This document shows positions 1 through 6,093 of a stretch of 29,289 bases of DNA, in pieces (the stretch's first letter is position 1; every line of letters starts with the position of its first letter). A model generated the notes under the pieces. The model had not been told where the DNA came from and did no database searches. It saw nothing but the letters and a program-made list of their open reading frames with translations. The stretch spans positions 1 through 29,289 of the IMG/VR virus record IMGVR_UViG_3300032286_000496, one strand, 5' to 3'. The stretch comes from a virus. The position numbers were made by a program, and so were the translations under genes.

Positions 1-108
1 ACTCACGCCCACGCTATTCTAAGTCACGCAAGGTTTGGGAATTGGAAACAACAACAACTTGGACTTGCGAAACACATCAAGAATTGTCAGACCAATAGGA
101 TAAGGTGA
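1..108 (+). CDS. C-terminal fragment of an unrecognised protein
   Basis: The reading frame is open from the first base and ends at TGA 106-108, giving the last 35 residues of a protein whose start lies outside the window. The tail is basic and polar (it ends HIKNCQTNRIR) with one cysteine. I do not recognise the family. The stop is followed after 4 nt by the ATG of the next small gene, whose Shine-Dalgarno AAGGTGA overlaps this stop. That tight packing supports a real gene in a rightward operon of small genes. Confidence 0.5.
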   Translation, partial: THAHAILSHARFGNWKQQQLGLAKHIKNCQTNRIR

Positions 109-112
109 AACT

Positions 113-238
113 ATGAATGATTATGAATACGAAAATGACGTAGAGGTTATCACTAACACTAAGTGTGTTGAATGTGGTGACAAACTTACAGGGTGGGAAA
201 CTACCCTATGTTGTATCTGTGAAGCAATGAGTGAATAA
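113..238 (+). CDS. 41-aa small zinc-ribbon-like protein
   Basis: This is a short gene of 41 codons plus stop. The ATG at 113 is preceded by AAGGTGA at a suitable distance. The product is acidic at its N-terminus and has Cys18-x2-Cys21 and Cys33/Cys34-x-Cys36, a CxxC-x11-CxxC arrangement typical of a one-zinc ribbon. The coding call rests on the ribosome-binding site, tight packing between neighbours and the paired CxxC motifs. Function is unknown. Small zinc-ribbon proteins in phages often act as host-takeover or nucleic-acid-binding factors, but nothing here proves that. Confidence 0.55.
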   Translation: MNDYEYENDVEVITNTKCVECGDKLTGWETTLCCICEAMSE

Positions 239-250
239 GAGGTAATGAAA

Positions 251-433
251 ATGAATGAACTAACACTAGGGCGAAAAGTCCACATCACATACACACAACC
301 ATTCAATGGTGCAGGTGCACCACGTTGGAAGGTAGGCGAGATTGCTAAGGTAACGCCTAAGTGGGTGCTATTGAAAGGGCATAGAGGTGGTTGGCTACCT
401 CGTGAGGGTATCAAAACAATTCAAGATTGGTGA
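251..433 (+). CDS. 60-aa small basic protein, unknown function
   Basis: The product starts MNELTLGRKVHITY and ends IKTIQDW. An in-frame ATG two codons upstream (245) exists, but the Shine-Dalgarno AAGAGGT at 237-243 lies only 1 nt from it and 7 nt from the ATG at 251, so 251 is the better start. The sequence reads as a small beta-rich fold: a KVHITYTQP strand, WKVGEIAKVTPKWVLLK, then GGWLP. This resembles SH3-like small barrels in outline only; no family is recognised. It is the last gene before the terminator at 451-483. Confidence 0.6.
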   Translation: MNELTLGRKVHITYTQPFNGAGAPRWKVGEIAKVTPKWVLLKGHRGGWLPREGIKTIQDW

Positions 434-450
434 TACCCCACAAATAATTC

Positions 451-483
451 TAGTGTGTCCGTATGGGCGCACTATCCTTTTTT
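451..483 (+). terminator. Intrinsic terminator of the leftmost small-gene operon
   Basis: A 10-bp stem (451-460 paired with 465-474, including two G-U pairs) closes a GTAT tetraloop and is followed by a T-rich tract at 478-483. It lies 18 nt past the stop of the 60-aa gene. A wider 8-bp inverted repeat, ATACCCCA at 433-440 and TGGGGTAT at 496-503, encloses the hairpin. Confidence 0.75.
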
Positions 484-553
484 GCGATTACTGTTTGGGG
501 TATGTATCATACATACAAAAAATATATTAACATTTTGCCAAAACTGATTTTAT

Positions 554-571
554 ATGTGACCAAAATCACAT
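554..571. promoter_or_regulatory. CRP/GlxR-like palindrome or weak hairpin
   Basis: ATGTGA (554-559), a 6-nt spacer, then TCACAT (566-571) form a perfect 6-bp inverted repeat. It matches the TGTGA-N6-TCACA layout known for CRP-family regulators, including actinobacterial GlxR. It sits between convergent genes, immediately past the stop of the leftward operon. A simple transcript-end hairpin is therefore equally possible; there is no clear U-tract on either strand. Confidence 0.3.
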
Positions 572-721
572 TTATACGATCAAATTGGTAATTCCGTACA
601 AAATTAAGCCTACAAAAAACAAAATATTAAATTTGGCGGGACTAAAAGGCTCACCTTGCTGCCAATATGTCCATCTTGACACAATATACAGGGTAATATA
701 GAGCAAAATAAAGAGCATCAT
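572..721 (-). CDS. 49-aa putative two-helix membrane protein downstream of thyX
   Basis: This short gene is read leftwards. Its ATG (721-719, with a second in-frame ATG at 718-716) overlaps the TGA of thyX as an ATGA junction, which suggests translational coupling. The product has 49 residues and two hydrophobic stretches, about residues 2-14 (MLFILLYITLYIV) and 31-48 (FNILFFVGLILYGITNLI), joined by a polar, aromatic loop (SRWTYWQQGEPFSPAK). That pattern fits a helical hairpin in the inner membrane. It fills most of what otherwise looks like an intergenic space. Function is unknown; a holin-like or superinfection role would be speculation. Confidence 0.5.
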   Translation of the reverse strand: MMLFILLYITLYIVSRWTYWQQGEPFSPAKFNILFFVGLILYGITNLIV

Positions 722-1419
722 GGTGCTACACGACCATTCTTAATAAACGCTTGATAGGTAATTGGCATCAATTCGGCAAAAATAGCCTCATATTGCTCTG
801 CAACCATTTCAATTTCACGCTGTGGATAACTCGGAAAATGCGAATTTTCATCTTTTGTGCGTAAACTCAAAAAATTCATCAATGCTCTAGCATTCATAGT
901 GACATAAGCACTACTGTAAATATTTAATGGTAAAATCTCACGAGCTACTTCCTTAGCAATACCTAGCTGCAACATAGTAGAATATGCCTCATAACAGTCC
1001 TTAGAGGCGTTTATAAAATTGTTTTGGACAGCATAGTGCTGTTCGGGTGTACCTTCTTCAAAAGTATATTTTCCTGCTTTACCAATTTGAATTAACTTGC
1101 GATCATCGGCGGGAATATAAAATTCTGGGTCAAGAACCTTGTATCGACCAGATTCCTCATTATATGAAGCAATACGATGACGCATATGCTCACGCCATAC
1201 AAAAATGGGGGCTTTGACATAAAATGTGAAATTTGAATGCTCAAATGGTGAACCATGACGTTCACGCATAAGAAAGTTAATTAGCCCAGATAATTCGGGG
1301 GATTCAATGGATGTATTAGCTTGCTCACCTTTAGTAGATACACGGGCAGCAAATGCTACGTCATTATCTGATGCTGAATGTTTAATTAATTCAACAGTCA
1401 TATCACTAGAAAATTTCAC
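718..1419 (-). CDS. thyX: FAD-dependent thymidylate synthase ThyX
   Basis: ThyX makes dTMP from dUMP using methylenetetrahydrofolate, FAD and NADPH, and gives phage DNA replication its own thymidylate supply. The signature RHRxxSxNxxSxR is present as RHRIASYNEESGR (about residues 80-92), and the substrate-site HGSPFEH lies near residue 55. The frame extends upstream to an ATG at 1458, but I place the start at GTG 1419-1417: a clean GGAGG lies 8 nt upstream, and this GTG overlaps the TGA of a small upstream gene. The product is then 233 aa, normal for the family. It lies in a leftward operon of tiny overlapping genes and pairs functionally with the class II ribonucleotide reductase encoded to the right. 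Confidence 0.95.
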   Translation of the reverse strand: MKFSSDMTVELIKHSASDNDVAFAARVSTKGEQANTSIESPELSGLINFLMRERHGSPFEHSNFTFYVKAPIFVWREHMRHRIASYNEESGRYKVLDPEFYIPADDRKLIQIGKAGKYTFEEGTPEQHYAVQNNFINASKDCYEAYSTMLQLGIAKEVAREILPLNIYSSAYVTMNARALMNFLSLRTKDENSHFPSYPQREIEMVAEQYEAIFAELMPITYQAFIKNGRVAP

Positions 1420-1517
1420 GATACATGCCTCCAAGCATGGTAAATAGCCAACCAACACAAAGTTGGAGCAATAACATATACGGTAAAGAACTGAATTAAG
1501 CGTTTAATTATAGCCAC
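1416..1517 (-). CDS. 33-aa putative single-span membrane peptide upstream of thyX
   Basis: A GTG at 1517-1515 opens 33 codons ending at TGA 1418-1416. The stop overlaps the thyX GTG, and the start overlaps the end of the preceding 87-aa gene. The peptide has one hydrophobic segment (residues about 7-26, LIQFFTVYVIAPTLCWLAIY) followed by a polar end, HAWRHVS. An AAGGA lies about 11 nt before the GTG. Overlapping junctions at both ends and the transmembrane-like segment make chance less likely, but with 33 codons the call stays tentative. It could instead be a translational-coupling leader for thyX. Confidence 0.4.
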   Translation of the reverse strand: MAIIKRLIQFFTVYVIAPTLCWLAIYHAWRHVS

Positions 1518-1767
1518 GAACCATCTTATCCTTAAAGTCAGAAATCTGTTTCAAAATTTCGGGGGTTTTGAGAGAAGCATCCATATTCTCTAATCTAGTT
1601 AAATCCTGACATACATTAGCATGCTCATCAAAGCGTTCGAAAGACTTTTTATCAATAGGAATGATTACATTCATTGAATATGTCTTACAATGTGGACAAC
1701 TTATCTTACCTACACGATAAGATTGCATTTTTCTAGGTTTGTCAGTAAATTCAATTACAGGATTCAT
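1504..1767 (-). CDS. 87-aa protein with one CxxC-x21-HxxxC module
   Basis: This is a small protein with a zinc-finger-like ligand set, Cys24-x2-Cys27-x21-His49-x3-Cys53, followed by a charged helical tail (residues 55-87). The same spacing occurs twice in the neighbouring 104-aa protein, so the two genes are likely related by duplication. The ATG overlaps the stop of the upstream gene (ATGA), and the upstream purine run AGAGAGAAGA can serve as the ribosome-binding site. The CPHC motif and spacing suggest a treble-clef or C2HC-type zinc site, which could bind nucleic acid or a host protein. No named family is recognised. Confidence 0.7.
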   Translation of the reverse strand: MNPVIEFTDKPRKMQSYRVGKISCPHCKTYSMNVIIPIDKKSFERFDEHANVCQDLTRLENMDASLKTPEILKQISDFKDKMVRGYN

Positions 1768-2078
1768 AATTCTTCTCTCTTTTTACAGTTGTTTAGATGC
1801 TTAGTATAGGATATATTGGCACTATCTGTCAAGGGTAATTGACAAAGCATTTTAAATTCAAGACAGAATGGGCATACAATAATTCTCACTTTATCATTTA
1901 TGTAGTCATCTGTCCAATGATCAGGTTTACAATCTATTAGGTGATTCTCAATTTCTTCAAGTTGTTTATAATTAAAAAACAAATTAGCCATAACATTCCA
2001 GTCTTTACATTTTTTACATTTAAATACTACAACATGACCAAATGCTGGATCATTATATTTTTCAAATTTAATCATCAT
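1764..2078 (-). CDS. 104-aa protein with two tandem CxxC-x21-HxxxC modules
   Basis: Two modules follow one another: Cys21-x2-Cys24-x21-His46-x3-Cys50, and Cys69-x2-Cys72-x21-His94-x3-Cys98. Their ligand spacing is identical to each other and to the single module in the next gene. Each has a hydrophobic aromatic strand after CxxC and an amphipathic helix before HxxxC. Two ATGs are adjacent (2078 and 2075), both overlapping the end of the 65-68-aa gene upstream. Metal binding is inferred from the ligand pattern. The biological target is unknown. Confidence 0.7.
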   Translation of the reverse strand: MMIKFEKYNDPAFGHVVVFKCKKCKDWNVMANLFFNYKQLEEIENHLIDCKPDHWTDDYINDKVRIIVCPFCLEFKMLCQLPLTDSANISYTKHLNNCKKREEL

Positions 2079-2265
2079 CTAGTATTAGGGCGGGATCTGG
2101 AGACAGGACCTTTCCTGACTCATGCAAAGAAACCAACTCTGATAACTTATCCCTATCAGGCACTATAAGAGCTAATAAGTCATAGATACGCAATAACTGA
2201 ATATACATACCACCTATAATTTCATATAGTGGTTGTAAGTCAGAATTTAGGTCTTCATTCGCCAT
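2068..2265 (-). CDS. 65-aa small acidic protein, unknown function
   Basis: I start this gene at the ATG giving MANEDLNSDLQ (2265). An in-frame ATG three codons upstream (2274) is possible; neither has a strong Shine-Dalgarno, and both lie inside the end of the preceding gene, so coupling is likely. The product is helical-looking, with a hydrophobic centre (EIIGGMYIQLLRIYDLLALIV), and ends in an acidic tail (LILDDD). It has no metal-ligand pattern. No family is recognised. Confidence 0.55.
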   Translation of the reverse strand: MANEDLNSDLQPLYEIIGGMYIQLLRIYDLLALIVPDRDKLSELVSLHESGKVLSPDPALILDDD

Positions 2266-2485
2266 CTGGCACATCCGTTCTTGATATAATATCTTTCATT
2301 GAGTTGTATAAGTTTAACCCAGGTTTCTTCCTGAATGAGCATTCCGTACAAATTAAAACAATTTGGTCTTCATCCTCAAGCCTGGGAAATAGACCCAAAT
2401 GCTCATCACTTGTCTGACATTTGATATCTGGAACTAGACCCTGAGTTGCCAAAAAATAGTACCTGGAGAAAACTGCAAAATTCAT
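2255..2485 (-). CDS. 76-aa CxxC protein, first gene of the leftward operon
   Basis: The product has Cys23, His29 and Cys46-x2-Cys49 (ICTEC), a possible zinc site, within an acidic protein. It does not share the x21 spacing of the two downstream finger-like genes. It is the first gene after the divergent promoter region. TATAAT lies 4 nt before its ATG, but the better promoter (TTGACA-17 nt-TACAAT) sits about 95 nt upstream, which would give a long AT-rich leader. No convincing Shine-Dalgarno is present. Function is unknown. Confidence 0.55.
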   Translation of the reverse strand: MNFAVFSRYYFLATQGLVPDIKCQTSDEHLGLFPRLEDEDQIVLICTECSFRKKPGLNLYNSMKDIISRTDVPDGE

Positions 2486-2577
2486 TAGTATTATATTCTT
2501 TTCTTATATTAGTTATATAATTCTTTTAATTATATCTATTATATATATTATATATTATTTATATACACACAGATGTA

Positions 2578-2606
2578 ATTGTAGAAATTAATTCCAATGT
2601 TGTCAA
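2578..2606 (-). promoter_or_regulatory. Leftward promoter for the thyX operon
   Basis: On the minus strand a perfect -35 TTGACA (2606-2601) is followed after exactly 17 nt by TACAAT (2583-2578). Transcription would start near 2571 and run leftwards into the 76-aa gene through a leader of roughly 85 nt that is nearly all A/T. The -35 overlaps five bases of the rightward promoter's -35. Confidence 0.65.
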
Positions 2607-2628
2607 ATTAAATACAAATTGCTATAAT
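2600..2628 (+). promoter_or_regulatory. Rightward promoter giving a leaderless glycosyltransferase mRNA
   Basis: TTGTCA (2600-2605), a 17-nt spacer and TATAAT (2623-2628) form a near-consensus sigma-70/SigA promoter. Only 6 nt separate the -10 box from the ATG at 2635, so transcription should start at or next to the A of the start codon. There is no Shine-Dalgarno. Leaderless mRNAs of this geometry are common in Actinobacteria. Confidence 0.75.
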
Positions 2629-2634
2629 CAAGCA

Positions 2635-3627
2635 ATGGAGATTTCTTTTACGGGTGCCCCCGAATATATGGCAACGGTGGTGGGATTTGGTAATGCCTCT
2701 TGGCATATCTGGAACACTTTTCGTAAACAAGGCATTGATTGCCTTGTTGACGCAGACACCAATATTGGAATCTCTTTCACCCAACCCCACGAATATAAAT
2801 TCAAAGAAGACCAATACAAGATTGGTTATACCCCTTGGGAATCTACCGACTTTATGCCCGACTGGAAAGAAAACTTCGACAGATGCGATGAAATCTGGAC
2901 AACATCCAATTTTAACAGAATGCTATTCGAAAAACAACTAGATCGGGAAGTTTTTGTATATATGCATGGAATTGACCACGCATATGCGCCCAAGAAGCGA
3001 AAATATCTTTTAAATCAGCCTTTTACTTTTTTGCATATTGGTGAGCCGTTTGCCAGAAAAGATGGGCAACTCGTGGTCGATACCTTTATTCGGCTTTATG
3101 GCAATAATCCCAATTTCCGCCTAATTATGAAATGCACAGGTTCTCATACGCTAAAAGTACAAGAACCTAATGGATATAACTGGGATAGCCCAGATAAGTT
3201 CTATTCAAATATTATTCTTAATCAGGAAATTCTCTCAAGCGGAGAAATGCTTACTCTTTACTCCTCGGCTCATTGCTTTGTGTATCCGAGCTGGGGGGAA
3301 GGATTTGGGTTTAATCCATTACAAGCTATGGCTATGGGTATTCCCACAATATCGACTCATGCTTGGGCAGAGTACGCAAATAGAATCACATTGCCACTAG
3401 AATCTTCATGGTCAGATAATCCTTGGCAGATTATTCATCCTGGACAAATGCTTAAGCCAGATGCTGCCCACTTAGAGCAACTTATGTTGGATGTGGTAAA
3501 CGACTATGGCAAATATAGCGATTCTGCTTTTAAAAACTCATTTAAAATTCACGAAGAGTACGATTGGGACCTAGTTAGCAAACCTGCAATCGGAAAATTA
3601 AAAAAAATCCAAAAGTCTAGATTTTAG
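2635..3627 (+). CDS. GT4-like (GT-B fold) glycosyltransferase
   Basis: This is a 330-aa protein with the GT-B layout of retaining GT4 enzymes. It has an N-terminal acceptor half with G-F-G-N-A-S near residues 18-23, then the linker strand FTFLHIGEPFARKDGQ, where Arg141/Lys142 match the donor-phosphate-binding basic pair. The nucleotide-sugar motif YPSWGEGFGFNPLQAMAMG lies near residues 217-235. The usual E-x7-E appears as Glu222-x7-Gln230, so the second acidic residue is replaced. The start is the ATG 6 nt behind a -10 box, with no Shine-Dalgarno. Possible substrates are modified DNA bases, virion proteins or host surface glycans; the sequence does not decide. It is followed by nrdJ after about 50 nt. 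Confidence 0.8.
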   Translation: MEISFTGAPEYMATVVGFGNASWHIWNTFRKQGIDCLVDADTNIGISFTQPHEYKFKEDQYKIGYTPWESTDFMPDWKENFDRCDEIWTTSNFNRMLFEKQLDREVFVYMHGIDHAYAPKKRKYLLNQPFTFLHIGEPFARKDGQLVVDTFIRLYGNNPNFRLIMKCTGSHTLKVQEPNGYNWDSPDKFYSNIILNQEILSSGEMLTLYSSAHCFVYPSWGEGFGFNPLQAMAMGIPTISTHAWAEYANRITLPLESSWSDNPWQIIHPGQMLKPDAAHLEQLMLDVVNDYGKYSDSAFKNSFKIHEEYDWDLVSKPAIGKLKKIQKSRF

Positions 3628-3637
3628 AATTTTTAAA

Positions 3638-3646
3638 TGGTACACT
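3638..3646 (+). promoter_or_regulatory. Possible extended -10 promoter before nrdJ
   Basis: TGGTACACT resembles the TGGTATAAT extended -10 element found upstream of the structural genes, but the hexamer matches poorly and no T-rich -35 aligns at the position seen in the other copies. It lies 35 nt before the nrdJ start. It may be a weak internal promoter or a chance match. Confidence 0.25.
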
Positions 3647-3681
3647 AGAAACCTAAATCCAAAAATTGAAGAGGTATACAC

Positions 3682-5610
3682 ATGAGCGGGATCGAAAATC
3701 CGTATGAAAATTTTATTGCCCTAAGCAGATATGCTAGATGGCTAGAGAACGAAAATAGAAGAGAAACTTGGTCAGAGACTGTGGATCGTTATTTCGATCA
3801 CATGACAAAGCATTTAAATAATAAGCATGAGTATGTCCCAGATTCAAAGCTCCTTGCAGAGTTAAAGCAATTCGTATTCGACAGAAATGTTATGCCGTCT
3901 ATGCGTTCCGTTATGACCGCAGGTTCCGCATTGGAACGAGATAATGTGGCAGGATACAACTGTTCGTTTCTTCCTGTAGACTCACTTCGTTCATTCGATG
4001 AGGCTATGTACATTCTTATGTGTGGAACAGGGGTAGGTTTCTCCGTAGAGCATATGTATGTGGACAAACTGCCAATTGTTAACGAGCATTTTGAAAAGAC
4101 AGATACGGTCATTATTGTAGAAGACTCTAAGGCTGGTTGGGCAAAAGCCCTTCGTGAACTCCTCGCTCTTTTGTATCAAGGTCAGATTCCTGCAATCGAC
4201 ATTTCAAAGGTACGCCCAGCGGGTGCTAGACTTAAGACCTTTGGTGGTCGTGCATCAGGTCCACAGCCATTAGTAAACCTCTTTGACTTTGCAATAAAAA
4301 CAATTCGTGGAGCAGCAGGTCGCAAACTTAAGCCACTTGAGGCACACGACATTATGTGTAAGATTGGCGAAGTAGTTGTAGTTGGTGGAGTTCGCCGTTC
4401 TGCAATGATTTCCCTATCTGACTTGAATGATCACGATATGGCAACTGCCAAGGCAGGGGCATGGTGGGAAAACACTCCACAACGTGCACTTTCTAACAAC
4501 TCTGTAGCATATACAGCAAAGCCAGAGATGAATGATTTCATCGCCGAATGGAAGTCACTATATGACTCAAAGTCTGGAGAGCGTGGCATTTACAATGTTA
4601 AGGCTGCACAGGCTCAGGCTGCAAAATATGGTCGCAGAGATGAAAGCATCCACTATGGAACAAATCCATGCTCCGAGATCATTCTTCGCCCATACCAGTT
4701 CTGTAATCTATCTGAGGTTATCATTCGTGAAGAAGACTCAGTTAAAGATATTAAGCGTAAGGTAGAACTTGCAACCATCCTTGGTACATGGCAGTCAACA
4801 CTTACAGACTTTAAGTATCTTCGCAAGATTTGGAAAGACAATACAGAGGAAGAGCGTCTACTTGGCGTTTCAATCACTGGTCAGTTTGGTCATTCATTGC
4901 TTTCTGGAAATGAAGGAATTGAAGAACTAGAAAAGGTGCTTAACAACCTTAGACTTATTGCTGTAAGCACAAATGTGGCGGAAGCTAATAAGATTGGAAT
5001 CAATCCATCAGCAGCAATTACTTGTGTTAAGCCTTCTGGAACAGTATCCCAGCTAACTGGTGTATCTTCGGGTATGCATCCTTGGCATAGCGAATACTAT
5101 GTTCGTACTGTTCGTGGAGACAAGAAGGATCCACTTACACAGTTCCTTGCAGACTCTGGAATTCATGCAGAAGATGATTTTATGAAGCCACAGGACACCA
5201 CAGTATTTAGTTTCCCGATTAAGGCACCCAAGGGAGCAATTACTCGTAAAGATTTAACTGCGACCCAACACCTTGATGTATGGCTAACATATCAAAGAGC
5301 CTGGTGTGAGCATAAGCCTTCTATTACAGTTTCTGTTCGTGAAGAAGAGTGGATGGAAGTTGGGGCATGGGTGTTCAAACACTTCGATGAACTATCTGGA
5401 GTTTCTTTCTTGCCACACTCTGATCATACATACAAGCAAGCTCCTTATCAAGAAGTTTCTAAAGAAGAGTATGATGAATTTGTCAACAAGATGCCAAAGA
5501 ATATTGTCTGGGAAAATCTTTCACTTTATGAAACCGAAGATAGCACTACAGGAACTCAGGCTCTTGCTTGTGTATCTGGCGAATGTGATATTGTAGATAT
5601 TGGAAAGTAA
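3682..5610 (+). CDS. nrdJ: Class II (adenosylcobalamin-dependent) ribonucleoside-triphosphate reductase
   Basis: The enzyme reduces ribonucleotides to deoxyribonucleotides using adenosylcobalamin to generate a thiyl radical. The family's catalytic residues are visible: Cys94 in GYNCSFLPV; Asn328, Cys330 and Glu332 in NPCSE; and Cys341, 11 residues after the radical cysteine, as in the Lactobacillus enzyme. A C-terminal Cys630-x4-Cys635 pair would serve re-reduction by thioredoxin. Other hallmarks are CGTGVGFS, GGRASGPQPL, VVVGGVRRSAM and KPSGTVSQLTGVSSG. At 642 aa it is shorter than the 739-aa Lactobacillus protein, as is usual for phage forms. GAAGAGGT precedes the ATG at a good distance. 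It works with ThyX in precursor supply and depends on host or environmental B12. Confidence 0.95.
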   Translation: MSGIENPYENFIALSRYARWLENENRRETWSETVDRYFDHMTKHLNNKHEYVPDSKLLAELKQFVFDRNVMPSMRSVMTAGSALERDNVAGYNCSFLPVDSLRSFDEAMYILMCGTGVGFSVEHMYVDKLPIVNEHFEKTDTVIIVEDSKAGWAKALRELLALLYQGQIPAIDISKVRPAGARLKTFGGRASGPQPLVNLFDFAIKTIRGAAGRKLKPLEAHDIMCKIGEVVVVGGVRRSAMISLSDLNDHDMATAKAGAWWENTPQRALSNNSVAYTAKPEMNDFIAEWKSLYDSKSGERGIYNVKAAQAQAAKYGRRDESIHYGTNPCSEIILRPYQFCNLSEVIIREEDSVKDIKRKVELATILGTWQSTLTDFKYLRKIWKDNTEEERLLGVSITGQFGHSLLSGNEGIEELEKVLNNLRLIAVSTNVAEANKIGINPSAAITCVKPSGTVSQLTGVSSGMHPWHSEYYVRTVRGDKKDPLTQFLADSGIHAEDDFMKPQDTTVFSFPIKAPKGAITRKDLTATQHLDVWLTYQRAWCEHKPSITVSVREEEWMEVGAWVFKHFDELSGVSFLPHSDHTYKQAPYQEVSKEEYDEFVNKMPKNIVWENLSLYETEDSTTGTQALACVSGECDIVDIGK

Positions 5611-5629
5611 AGTATAATTAATTTAGACC

Positions 5630-5660
5630 ACCCGCCTCCTCTGGGGGCGGGTTTTCTTTT
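5630..5660 (+). terminator. Strong intrinsic terminator after nrdJ
   Basis: A 9-bp G+C-rich stem (5631-5639 with 5643-5651, one G-U pair) closes a 3-nt loop and is followed by TTTTCTTTT (5652-5660). It lies 20 nt past the nrdJ stop. The T-tract also occupies the -35 position of the promoter driving the fibre genes. Confidence 0.92.
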
Positions 5661-5681
5661 AGGGCATTAAGGTGGTATAAT
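5652..5681 (+). promoter_or_regulatory. Structural promoter 1 (fibre block), extended -10 TGGTATAAT
   Basis: TATAAT (5676-5681) is preceded directly by TGG, giving an extended -10. A T-rich -35-like element (TTTTCT, 5652-5657) lies 18 nt upstream and is the terminator's T-tract. Exactly 24 nt separate the hairpin from the -10 hexamer. The predicted leader to the ATG at 5713 is about 25 nt. Confidence 0.65.
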
Positions 5682-5712
5682 TTAGTTATAAATCTTATGG
5701 AATGGTTGTGGC

Positions 5713-6093
5713 ATGACGAAAAAAAGCTTTGAAATTATTCAGGGGGATTCATTCCAAATATCTGTTGTTTTTGAAAATCCCTCAAATTCCCCAATAAACC
5801 TTTCTGGTTATACATCATATTGTGAAGTTAGAGACCAGCCAGGTGGTCAAATTTTATGCGCCACAGCATCATTGTCATCAATCCCCTACTCTGGATCATT
5901 TTCAGGAGATGGTATTTATGGAAATAGCGCAAGCACTGGTCAGCTATTTTTAAACCTAGTTCCTTCAAAAACACTTAACTTTAATTATCCAAGATCATCT
6001 ATTCAATGGAGAATTACTAGCCCATCTGGAGAAAATACAACTTTGGTAGATGGATGGTTAATTGTGGATGCAGGTACTATCCCAAATGCCTGA
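5713..6093 (+). CDS. 126-aa beta-sandwich virion protein at the head of the fibre block
   Basis: The product begins with SFEIIQGDSFQISVVFENPSNSPINLSGYT, the 'QGDTF... pI(D/N)LtGYt' pattern seen at the N-terminus of many phage baseplate and tail-tip accessory proteins of BppU-like or immunoglobulin-like fold. It ends with WRITSPSGENTTLVDGWLIVDAG, consistent with closing beta strands. It has no signal peptide or membrane segment. It is the first gene after structural promoter 1, and its end overlaps the start of the large fibre gene, so the two are probably co-translated and may interact. The upstream Shine-Dalgarno is weak (GGAATGG). Confidence 0.65.
   Translation: MTKKSFEIIQGDSFQISVVFENPSNSPINLSGYTSYCEVRDQPGGQILCATASLSSIPYSGSFSGDGIYGNSASTGQLFLNLVPSKTLNFNYPRSSIQWRITSPSGENTTLVDGWLIVDAGTIPNA

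Noticed and set aside
121-414. 97-codon open frame on the minus strand over the two small leftmost genes
   Set aside because: The plus-strand genes have ribosome-binding sites, CxxC motifs and a terminator in the right direction; the antisense frame has none.
1420-1458. Upstream extension of thyX to an ATG at 1458
   Set aside because: The extra 13 residues lack a ribosome-binding site, whereas GGAGG sits 8 nt before GTG 1419. The extended stretch is better read in another frame as a short membrane peptide.
2500-2575. Very AT-rich tract considered as a replication origin
   Set aside because: There are no iterons or ordered repeats beyond simple TA-rich sequence, and the tract is explained as the leader between divergent promoters.
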